NCBI GenBank assembly: GCA_035048815.1
Contig: JAUCBN010000011.1
Span: forward strand, 13,293,501-13,357,500
Direction: 5' to 3'
Source of the DNA: Abelmoschus esculentus
Lineage: Eukaryota > Streptophyta > Magnoliopsida > Malvales > Malvaceae
DNA length: 64,000 nucleotides
Of the stretch, positions 1-8,713 are shown in pieces. The first letter of the stretch is position 1. The number at the start of each line of letters is the position of its first letter. Below the pieces are notes generated by a model. That model made no database searches. It was given only the letters and a program-made list of their open reading frames with translations, and was not told where the DNA came from. Position numbers and translations under genes: made by a program.

Positions 1-2095
1 ATGAGTTGAAATAGTTAATTATGAGATTTTGAACAAAATTATACAGATAAATCTAAAATTTTCAGCTTTTTACTCGGTTAAAATTCGAAAGGATTCTCTA
101 TAAAGCCTATTTAGACATGCACGTTTTAATCCGAACAAAACAAAAACCAAATGTTATTAAATCAAATTTTATGAGTTCAAATAGTTAATTATGGGATTTT
201 GAACAAAATTATACAGATAAATATAAAGTTTTTTTAGCTTTTTACTCGGTTAAAATTCTAATGGATTCTCTATAAAGCCTCTTTAGACATGCACATTTTA
301 ATCCGAACAAAATGATAACTAGATGTTATTAAATCAAATTTTACGAGTTCAAATAGTTAATTATGGGATTTTGAACAAAATTATACAGATAAATCTAAAA
401 TTTTCAGATTTTTACTCGGATAAAATTCGAACGGATTCTTTATAAAGCAATTTTCGACATGCATGTTTTAATCCGAACAAAACGATAACTAGATGTTATT
501 AAATCAAATTTGATGAGTTTAAATAATTAATTATAAGCTTTTGCACAAAATTATGTAGATTAATCTAAAATTATCAGCTTTTTACTCGGTTAAAATTCAA
601 ACGGATTCTCTATAAAGCCTTTTTAGATATACACATTTTAATCTCAACAAAATAAAAACTAGATTTTTTTAAATGAAATTTTATGAGTTGAAATATTTAA
701 TTTTGAGCTTTTGAATAAAATTATATAGATTAATCTAAAACTTTTAGCTTTTTACTCTGTTAAGATTCGAACGGATTCTCTATAAAGCCTTTATAGAAAT
801 GCACGTTTTAATCACAATAAAACGAAAACCAGATGTTATTAAATCAAATTTTATGAGTTCAAATAGTTAATTACGGGCTTTTAAACAAAATTATACAGAT
901 TAGTCTAAAGTTTTCAACTTTTTAGTCGGTTAAAATTCGAACAGATTCTCTATAAAGCCTTTTTAGACATGCATGTTTTAATCCGAACAAAATAATTACT
1001 AGATGTTATTAAATCAAATTTCTTGAGTTCAAATAATTAATTATGGGTTTTTGAACAAAATTATACAGATTAATCTAAAAGTTTAAGCTTTTTACTTGGT
1101 TAAAATTCGAACGGATTCTCTATAAAGCCTTTTTAGACATGCACGTTTTAATCCGAACAAAACCAAAACCAAATGTTTTTAAATCAAATTTTATTAGTTC
1201 AAATAGTTAATTAAGGGCTTTTAAACAAAATTATACAGATTAGTCTAAAATTTTCAACTTTTTAGTCGATTAAAATTCGAACAGATTCTCTATAAAGCCT
1301 TTTTAGACATGCACGTTTTAATCTGAACAAAATGATAAGTAGATGTTATTAAATCAAATTTTTTGAGTTCAAATAATTAATTATGGGCTTTTAAACAAAA
1401 TTATACAGATTAATCTAAAAGTTTCAGCTTTTTACTCATTTAAAATTTGAACGGATTCTCTATAAAGCATTTTTAGACGTGGACGTTTTAATCCAAACAA
1501 AATAAAACCAGATGATATTAAATCAAATTTTATGAGTTCAAATAGTTAATTATAAGATTTTGAACAAAATTATACAGATAAATCTAAAATTTTCAGCTTT
1601 TTATTCGGTTAAAATTCGAACGGATTCTCTATAAAGCCTTTTTAGACATGCACATTTTAATCCGAACAAAACAAAAACCAGATGTTATTAAATCAAATTT
1701 TATTAGTTCAAATAGTTGAATATGTTCTTTTAAACAAAATTGTATAGATTAATCTAAAAATTTTAGCTTTTTACTCGGTTAAAATTCAAACGAATTTTCT
1801 ACAAAGCCTTTTTAGACATGCACATTTTAATCCCAACAAAACGAAAATGAGATTTTATTAAATGAAATTTTATGAGTTTAAATATTTAATTTTGAGCTTT
1901 TGAACAAAATTATACAGATAAATCTAAAATTTTTAACATTTTACTCGGTTAAAATTCGAACAGATTCTCTATAAAGCAATTTTAGACGGGCAAGTTTTAA
2001 TCCCACCAAAACGATAACCAGATGTTATTAAATCCAATATTATGAGTTCAAATAGTTGAATATGGTCTTTGAAACAAAATTATACAAATTAATCC
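1..2095. repeat. AT-rich satellite, about 170-bp monomer, about 12 tandem copies
   Basis: The phrase 'gagttcaaatagttaatt' or a close variant recurs at about 1, 171, 343, 513, 683, 853, 1022, 1193, 1363, 1532, 1702, 1872 and 2042, giving a period of 170-171 bp. Each unit carries in the same order a 'caaaattatacaga' motif, 'tttttactcggttaaaattcg', 'attctctataaagcc', 'agacatgcac' and 'aaatcaaatttt'. Units differ by scattered substitutions and 1-2 bp indels, so this is a mature satellite rather than a recent duplication. It continues off the left edge and breaks off at about 2095, next to an inverted LTR fragment. The monomer is about the length of nucleosomal repeat DNA, typical of many plant centromeric satellites, but I do not recognise the family. 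No gene is visible. Confidence 0.95.
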
Positions 2096-2100
2096 AATTT

Positions 2101-2197
2101 TTGGGATCGCTCAAATCAGCTCCGAGGCTCGCATCTGCTCGGTCTCCAACGGGTTCATCACGATGGGATCTCGATGCAACAAGAGACAATCATGACA
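2101..2197 (-). mobile_element. Inverted fragment of the LTR 5' end (non-autonomous element)
   Basis: This stretch is the reverse complement of the first ~97 bp of the LTR at 2650: it reads backwards through 'gatcgctcaaatcagctccg' to 'gagacaatcatgaca', matching the LTR start TGTCACGATTGTCTC with a few transitions. It lies between the end of the 170-bp satellite and the truncated internal region that begins at 2204. The fragment stops exactly at the terminal TG of the LTR, and six unrelated bases (2198-2203) follow. It is probably the relic of an inverted element or of a rearrangement at the array edge. Confidence 0.85.
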
Positions 2198-2203
2198 CTA
2201 AAG

Positions 2204-2649
2204 TGTTATGGCCATCCTCTTCCCTCGGCCATAACCGTGAAGCTGTGTCTAAGCCGAATCTCATAGGAACAAGTGAGTTGTAAAAGGAACTTGTTCGAGT
2301 TTATCGTTGGGTTTGTAGATATGTTGCTCGAGCCTCAATCAGAGTAAAAGTGATCGTTGTGTTTAAGGTTATGTTGGTCAAGCCTGAATCAGAGTAAAAG
2401 TGGGGGAGCTTAAACCAAGTTGGGTTTGAAGATGAGTTCTCCTATGTGTTTGTTGCCTCGTCAGATGGTCAAGTTTATCTGTCGACATTGATGAGGACAT
2501 CGAAAGAGGAATTGAGGGAGACTGTTAAGGCTAACCCATCTTGGACTACATCGATGAGGACATCAAAAGAGGAAGTTGGGGAGACTATTAAGGCTAACCC
2601 GTCTTGGGCTACATCGATGAGATCATCGATAAGAGGAAGTGGGGGAGAG
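2204..2649 (+). mobile_element. Truncated 3' end of the internal region of the non-autonomous LTR element
   Basis: This matches 5317-5762 almost base for base, so it is the last ~446 bp of an internal region whose 5' part is missing. It starts with a perfect 9-bp inverted repeat (2205-2213 with 2227-2235, GTTATGGCC/GGCCATAAC). The same hairpin recurs near 5318 and 8430. It ends with the purine-rich tract GAGGAAGTGGGGGAGAG next to the LTR start, as expected for a polypurine tract. No coding capacity is evident. Confidence 0.85.
2490..2649 (+). repeat. 63-bp direct repeats, each carrying a polypurine-tract-like sequence
   Basis: Units start at about 2490, 2553 and 2616 with 'gatgagg'. The first two run GATGAGGACATC, an AGAGGAA plus G-rich tract, GGAGACT, then TTAAGGCTAACCC. 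The third is cut off by the LTR start at 2650. So the purine tract that normally occurs once before the 3' LTR is present three times. The same arrangement is at about 5600-5762 in the next copy. Confidence 0.8.
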
Positions 2650-3331
2650 TGTCACGATTGTCTCTTGTTGCATCGAGATCCCATCGTGACGAACCCGTTG
2701 GAGACCGAGCAGATGCGAGCCTCGGAGCTGATTTGAGCGATCCCTAAGGAGCAACCAAGTAAGGATGCGAGTCGGGATGCGAGTCGGGATTCTTTTGGAA
2801 GGCATTGAAGGCCCTGTTCAGAAAGTGTCCCCAGTTGGGACAAAGCAACGTCTACTCATGGCATACTTGGTAAGTTTTATTAGCTCTTTAGGGGGAAGTG
2901 AACTGGTGTTGGGTCTCCACCATCCCCCTCGCCATAGGCTAGCAGTTGAGCTATCATGGTGTAAGTGACCTTATCCTAGGCCCACGTGGGGCCTAGGTGT
3001 GCGGGTGTTGGGGCCAAGAGGATGGCACAACGTTTCTCTAGGGTGTGTCCCTAGGGACGGTTTGGGGCCTCAGTTCCCCATATCGCGCTCGACTTGGAAC
3101 CATGGGGTTGCCTTCTAGCATTCGCTAGGCCCTACGGGATTCCGTGTTGGATTGGTTATGTTACCCGACGCTAATCGAGATGACGCTTCCGTGATTGGTC
3201 CTTGGTAAAGGACGTGTTGAAGGCTGACTTGTCTAGGATGTGTTCCTTTTGAAGTGTCGCACGGCTTAGCCACCCAAGGGTGCGGGGGCTAAGACCCGCC
3301 ACCTAGGGGTGCGAGGGCTAGGTCCGTGACA
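2650..3331 (+). mobile_element. LTR copy A of the non-autonomous LTR retrotransposon (682 bp)
   Basis: It begins TGTCACG and ends CGTGACA, a perfect 7-bp terminal inverted repeat with canonical TG...CA ends. It is preceded by a polypurine tract and followed two bases later by a primer-binding site. The same LTR recurs at 5763-6441 with a handful of differences, mostly transitions, plus short indels in a GCGAGTCGGGAT tandem near 2768. The LTR is GC-rich with several palindromes. I see no convincing TATA box. The ends and the spacing to the primer-binding site are typical of plant Ty3/gypsy elements. Confidence 0.9.
2975..2997. promoter_or_regulatory. G-box-centred palindrome in LTR A
   Basis: CCTAGG, CCCACGTGGG, one extra G, then CCTAGG form a near-perfect palindrome around CACGTG, the core G-box bound by plant bHLH and bZIP factors. 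LTR B has the same palindrome with one transition near 6105 (CTTAGG for CCTAGG). A regulatory role is inferred from the motif only. Confidence 0.4.
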
Positions 3332-3333
3332 AG

Positions 3334-3345
3334 TGGTATCATAGC
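3334..3345 (+). other. Primer-binding site, initiator-tRNA-Met type (copy A)
   Basis: TGGTATCATAGC starts two bases after the LTR end. It differs at one base from TGGTATCAGAGC, the usual plant retrotransposon site complementary to the 3' end of initiator tRNA-Met. Confidence 0.85.
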
Positions 3346-3393
3346 TAGATTTCGAATCTGTCGGTTGGGATAGTACGCATTAAATTTGGCTTT

Positions 3394-3895
3394 ACGCCAA
3401 GCGCTCTCTTGCGTGAAGTAAGCAGGGTCGATCGACTCCAGGCCAAGCGCTTGTTCGAATGATGTAGGCAGGGTAGAAGGATTTCACGCCAAGCGCTTTA
3501 TGGGGAGTAGGCAGGGTGGTCCTAGTCTACACCAAGCGCTTCATTCATACTAGTAGGCAGGATGGTGTCGAGTCACACCAAGCGCTTCAAGCCAAAAGAG
3601 TAGGCAGTGTAAGGCAATGTTACGCCAAGCGCTCCCATAAGGGAGTAGGCAGGGTGGTCTGGCTATTTGTTTTCACGCCAAGCGCTCTTGTGACAAGAGT
3701 AGGCATGGTAGGATGATGTTGGTTGAGCTCACACCATTGGGTAAAGCAGGCAGGGTGTTCTAGTCTACACCAAGCGCTAACATGGTTGGAGTATGCAGGT
3801 TAGTCTTGGATTACACCAAGCGCTTTGACATGTTGGGTAGGCAGGGTGGATAGTTTCACTCCAAGCACTTTATCTTGTGAAGTAGGTAGGGTGAA
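3394..3895 (+). repeat. Array of ~11 units with constant CCAAGCGCT and GTAGGCAGGGT flanks around variable hairpins
   Basis: Units of about 40-60 bp each begin AC(G/A)CCAAGCGCT and end (G)TAGGCAGGGT. The middles differ in sequence but often self-pair: CTCCC/GGGAG around ATAA (3632-3645), CTCTTG/CAAGAG around TGA (3685-3699) and CTAAC/GTTGG around ATG (3777-3789, one G-T pair). One unit near 3732 has lost the CAAGCGCT half. The array has no conserved reading frame. An identical array lies at 6504-7005 in the second copy. Confidence 0.8.
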
Positions 3896-4090
3896 TAAAT
3901 GAGATGATTGCCGCAATGGAATCATGATGTGAAATTGAAAGCTCTGCACGTCCTATTAGGCATGTCCCCTTGGAAGAGGGTAATGGCCTCGTGGATAAAA
4001 ACGTTGGCGCTGCACATCCGATCAAACTTGCCTCGTAGGAAGAGGGTAATGGCCCCGTGGATAGGTCCCAGTGGGGTGCCTATTGAATCC

Positions 4091-4526
4091 AATATTATGG
4101 AATCAGTTCACACGCGGTGACTGTCGTTAACCATAATATTGTTTAAGCACAGTGGTGCTTGTTCTTTGTTCAGCACAGTGGTGTTGGGCGAAAATTATCT
4201 TGGAATCAGTACACACGCGGTGTCTGACGTTAACCTTGATAATGTGATAGCGCGGTAGCACATATAGTGGGATAGTGCATACGCGGTGCCTATCGTTTAC
4301 CACTAGTGTGATCAGTGCATATGCGGTGCTTGATCTATGTTGATGCTAGTTGACGCTCAACATGTATGGCTTAAAGGTTCCTTTGAGTTAATCATCATGG
4401 AATCAGTGTACACGCGGTGCCTGTCGTTAACCATGATTAATTCTCTAGCACAGTGGTGCTATTTGGGATAATTGGAGTGGAATCAGTTCACACGCGGTGG
4501 CTGTCGTTAACCCCGACAATTATCCC
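4091..4526 (+). other. Stem-loop units with a conserved 30-nt loop and variable paired arms
   Basis: Four units share the loop AATCAGT-n-CACGCGGTG-n-CTG(T/A)CGTTAA: 4101-4130, 4204-4233, 4401-4430 and 4481-4510. A 29-nt diverged version is at 4271-4299. The flanking arms differ between units yet pair: 4091-4100 with 4131-4140 (perfect 10 bp), 4194-4203 with 4234-4243 (8 of 10), 4265-4270 with 4300-4305 (6 bp), TTAAT/ATTAA plus CATGG/CCATG with a 3-nt bulge (4388-4400 with 4431-4440), and 4465-4474 with 4517-4526 (perfect 10 bp). Between them sit AGTG-loop hairpins at 4145-4160, about 4172-4187 and 4446-4461. This looks like conserved RNA structure, but function is unknown. Confidence 0.75.
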
Positions 4527-5762
4527 TGCGCAGTGGCACATTTTGAGTTGACAAAAGTTGTGTTTGTTGTGGTTCTTTGCAGACAAGCAAGGATGTTTTT
4601 GTTGGCGCAGTGGCGTTGAGGACATGTTGCATTGTGATGCTTCTTGTGTTATTGTAGTGGGATATCGTATTGCGAATGCATGTTGGTTCTTGCTAAAGAC
4701 AAAGTAGCCTTGTGATCATGGTTGCATAACGAGTGTTTCGTGGGTTAATGCGTGATGGAACATATTGTCCCAAAGGAGCCTGGTTGCTCGTTTTAATGCG
4801 GTGGCATTATAAGTGTGTGGCACATTGGTGTTTTACCGAGTTATGCGTATGGCGTATTATTGGACATGGAGAGTTGTGATGCCTCATTTGTTTTGGCATA
4901 GTTGGGATTAAGAGTTCCTTGGGTACAGTGGTTCCTTCGGAATATGGAGAAATTCGTAGTGTGCTTTTCGTTTACAGAATGAGGTTGTGTGTGGGTTCCA
5001 GTGGAGCTTAATCAGGAAGCTCACCTTGGTTAGCCGGCGAGGGCTCCGACTAACTTAGTGGTGGAAGACAGCCAGAGCTGCAAACATCTTGCGGGATAGC
5101 ATTAAAGAAATGTCAGATACGGGAAGCAAAATCTGAGCTTGTTTGGTCCGAGTTGCTTCCATTGACAAGGGTCCTCATGGGATGTTCGGGTGTCCACGTA
5201 ATAGAGCACTTATCATGTTGAGGGCTATTGATCAACATGGAGGTGAACACTAACCAGACGATAGAGCTGAAACTTGCTGATTCGACGAGGACGTCGACAA
5301 ATTGGGTGGTGGAGAGTGTTATGGCCGTCCTCTTCCCTCGGCCATAACCGTAAAGCTGTGTCTAAGCCGAATCTGATAGGAACAAGTGAGTTGTAAAAGG
5401 AACTTGTTCGAGTGTATCGCTGGGTTTGTAGATATGTTGCTCGAGCCTCAATCAGAGTAAAAGTGATCGTTGTGTTTAAGGTTATGTTGGTCAAGCCTGA
5501 ATCAGAGTAAAAGTGGGGGAGCTTAAACCAAGTTGGGTTTGAAGATGAGTTCTCCTGTGTGTTTGTTGCCTCGTCAGATGGTCAAGTTTGTCTGTCGACA
5601 TCGATGAGGACATCGAAAGAGGAAGTGGGGGTGACTGTTAAGGCTAACCCATCTTAGACTACACCGATGAGGACATCAAAAGAGGAAGTGAGGGAGACTG
5701 TTAAGGCTAACCCGTCTTGGGCTACATCGATGAGGTCATCGATAAGAGGAAGTGGGGGAGAG

Positions 5763-6441
5763 TGTCACGATTGTCTCTTATTGCATCGAGATCCCATCGT
5801 GACAAACTCGTTGGAGACTGAGTAGATGCGAGCAGATGCGAGCCTTGGAGCTGATTTGAGCGATCCCTAAGGAGCAACCAAGTAAGGATGCGAGTGGGAT
5901 GCTTTTGGAAGGCATTGAAGGCCCTGTTCAGAAAGTGTCCCCGGTTGGGACAAAGCAACGTCTACTCGTGGCATACTTGGTAAGTTTTATTAGCTCTTTA
6001 GGGGGAAGTGAACTGGTGTTGGGTCTCCACCATCCCCCTCGCCATAGGCTAGCAGTTGAGCTACCATGGTGTAAGTGACCTTATCCTAGGCCCACGTGGG
6101 GCTTAGGTGTGCGGGTGTTGGGGCCAAGAGGATGGCACAACGTTTCTCTAGGGTGTGTCCCTAGGGACGGTTTGGGGCCTCAGTTCCCCATATCGCGCTC
6201 GACTTGGAACCATGGGGTTGCCTTCTAGCATTCGCTAGGCCCTGCGGGATTCCGTGTTGGATTGGTTATGTTACCCGACGCTAATCGAGATGACGCTTCC
6301 GTGATTGGTCCTTGGTGAAGGACGTGTTGAAGGCTGACTTGTCTAGGATGTGTTCCTTTTGAAGTGTCGCACGGCTTAGCCACCCAAGGGTGCGGGGGCT
6401 AAGACCCGCCACCTAGGGGTGCGAGGGCTAGGTCCGTGACA
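5763..6441 (+). mobile_element. LTR copy B of the non-autonomous LTR retrotransposon (679 bp)
   Basis: This is the same LTR as 2650-3331, with the same terminal TGTCACG/CGTGACA inverted repeat and a polypurine tract just upstream. It serves as the 3' LTR of internal region A and the 5' LTR of internal region B, so the two units share it. Differences from LTR A are concentrated in the first ~150 bp, including an inserted AGCAGATGCG repeat and a contraction of the GCGAGTCGGGAT tandem. The remaining ~530 bp differ at only a few sites. Confidence 0.9.
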
Positions 6442-8713
6442 AGTGGTATCATAGCTAGATTTCGAATCTGTCGGTTGGGATAGTACGCATTAAATTTGGC
6501 TTTACGCCAAGCGCTCTCTTGCGTGAAGTAAGCAGGGTCGATCGACTCCAGGCCAAGCGCTTGTTCGAATGATGTAGGCAGGGTAGAAGGATTTCACGCC
6601 AAGCGCTTTATGGGGAGTAGGCAGGGTGGTCCTAGTCTACACCAAGCGCTTCATTCATACTAGTAGGCAGGATGGTGTCGAGTCACACCAAGCGCTTCAA
6701 GCCAAAAGAGTAGGCAGTGTAAGGCAATGTTACGCCAAGCGCTCCCATAAGGGAGTAGGCAGGGTGGTCTGGCTATTTGTTTTCACGCCAAGCGCTCTTG
6801 TGACAAGAGTAGGCATGGTAGGATGATGTTGGTTGAGCTCACACCATTGGGTAAAGCAGGCAGGGTGTTCTAGTCTACACCAAGCGCTAACATGGTTGGA
6901 GTATGCAGGTTAGTCTTGGATTACACCAAGCGCTTTGACATGTTGGGTAGGCAGGGTGGATAGTTTCACTCCAAGCACTTTATCTTGTGAAGTAGGTAGG
7001 GTGAATAAATGAGATGATTGCCGCAATGGAACCTTGATGTGAAATTGAAGGCTCTGCACGTCCTATTAGGCATGTCCCCTTGGAAGAGGGTAACGGCCTC
7101 GTGGATAAAAACGTTGGCGCTACACATCCGATCGGACTTGCCTCGTAGGAAGTGGGTAATGGCCCCGTGGATAGGTCCCAGTGGGGTGCCTGTTGAATCC
7201 AATATTATGGAATCAGTTCACACGCGGTGACTGTCGTTAACCATAATATTGTTTAAGCACAGTGGTGCTTGTTCTTTGTTCAGCACAGTGGTGTTGGGCG
7301 AAAATTATCTTGGAATCAGTACACACGCGGTGTCTGACGTTAACCTTGATAATGTGATAGCGCGGTAGCACATATAGTGGGATAGTGCATACGCGGTGCC
7401 TATCGTTTACCACTAGTGTGATCAGTGCATACGCGGTGCTTGATCTATGTTGATGCTAGTTGACGCTCAACATGTATGGCTTAAAGGTTCCTTTGAGTTA
7501 ATCATCATGGAATCAGTGTACACGCGGTGCCTGTCGTTAACCATGATTAATTGCTCTAGCACAGTGGTGCTGTTTGGGATAATTGGAGTGGAATCAGTTC
7601 ACACGCGGTGGCTGTCGTTAACCCCGACAATTATCCCTGCGCAGTGGCACATTTTGAGTTGACAAAAGTTGTGTTTGTTGTGGTTCTTTGCAGACAAGCA
7701 AGGATGTTTTTGTTGGCGCAGTGGCGTTGAGGACATGTTGCATTGTGATGCTTCTTGTGTTATTGTAGTGGGATATCGTATTGCGAATGCATGTTGGTTC
7801 TTGCTAAAGACAAAGTAGCCTTGTGATCATGGTTGCATAACGAGTGTTTCGTGGGTTAATGCGTGATGGAGCATATTGTCCCAAAGGAGCCTGGTTGCTC
7901 GTTTTAATGCGGTGGCATTATAAGTGTGTGGCACATTGGTGTTTTACCGAGTTATGCGTATGGCGTATTATTGGACATGGAGAGTTGTGATGCCTCATTT
8001 GTTTTGGCATAGTTGGGATTAAGAGTTCCTTGGGTACAGTGGTTCCTTCGAAATATGGAGAAATTCGTAGTGTGCTTTTCGTTTACAGAATGAGGTTGTG
8101 TGTGGGTTCCAGTGGAGCTTAATCAGGAAGCTCACCTTGGTTAGCCGGCGAGGGCTCCGACTAACTTAGTGGTGGAAGACAGCCAGAGCTGCAAACATCT
8201 TGCGGGATAGCATTAAAGAAATGTCAGATACGGGAAGCGAAATCTGAGCTTGTTTGGTCCGAGTTGCTTCCATTGACAAGGGTCCTCATGGGATGATCCG
8301 GTGTCCACGTAATAGAGCACTTATCATGTTGAGGGCTATTGATCAAGACGGAGGTGAACACTAACCAGACGATAGAGCTGAAACTTGCTGAGTTGACGAG
8401 GACGTCGACAAATTGGGTGGTGGAGAGTGTTATGGCCGTCCTCTTCCCTCGGCCATAACCGTGAAGCTGTGTCTAAGTCGAATCTGATAGGAACAAGTGA
8501 GTTGTAAAAGGAACTTGTTCGAGTGTATCGCTGGGTTTGTAGATATGTTGCTCGAGCCTCAATCAGAGTAAAAGTGATCGTCGTGTTTAAGGTTATGTTG
8601 GTCAAGCCTGAATCAGAGTAAAAGTGGGGGAGCTTAAACCAAGTTGGGTTTGAAGTTGAGTTCTCCTGTGTGTTTGTTGCCTCGTCAGAGGGTCAAGTTT
8701 ATCTGTCGACATC
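6442..8713 (+). mobile_element. Internal region B of the non-autonomous LTR retrotransposon, truncated at 3' end
   Basis: This is a near-identical second copy of the internal region (period ~3110 bp from copy A). The repeat array lies at 6504-7005 and the stem-loop units at 7201-7637. Matching stops after CTGTCGACATC at 8713, where the 33-bp satellite begins, so the last ~160 bp with the purine tract and the right-hand LTR are missing. A T-to-C difference at 7431 and an inserted base near 7553 are among the few changes from copy A. The stems are retained, and the hairpin seen at 2205 is present again near 8430. Confidence 0.85.
6444..6455 (+). other. Primer-binding site, initiator-tRNA-Met type (copy B)
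   Basis: This is the same TGGTATCATAGC as at 3334, again two bases after the LTR end. Confidence 0.85.

Larger units (their letters stand above)
3332..5762 (+). mobile_element. Internal region A of the non-autonomous LTR retrotransposon (2431 bp, non-coding)
   Basis: This lies between LTR A and LTR B and is repeated at 6442-8713 with a period of about 3110 bp. No gag, protease, reverse transcriptase or integrase is visible in any frame, and the longest open stretches are short and unlike any family I know. The region therefore belongs to a non-autonomous element that would need proteins from another element. Its content is unusual: an array of ~11 short repeats at 3394-3895, a set of stem-loop units at 4091-4526, further AGTG-loop hairpins to about 4940, and the 63-bp purine repeats near its 3' end. 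With one LTR pair the element would be about 3.8 kb. Confidence 0.85.

Noticed and set aside
2204..2213. LTR start of a further element at TGTTATGGCC
   Set aside because: It resembles a TG start after a purine stretch (ggtggtggagag), but no CA end, partner LTR or primer-binding site follows; it is better read as internal sequence with a hairpin.
3516..3716. Small protein repeated at 3516 and 6626
   Set aside because: It lies inside the structured repeat array of the non-autonomous element. The duplication is explained by the 3.1-kb tandem, and the frame crosses the hairpins without protein-like features.
3908..4120. Small open frame repeated at 3908 and 7018
   Set aside because: It is in the same non-coding internal region, ends inside a stem-loop unit, and has no recognisable domain.
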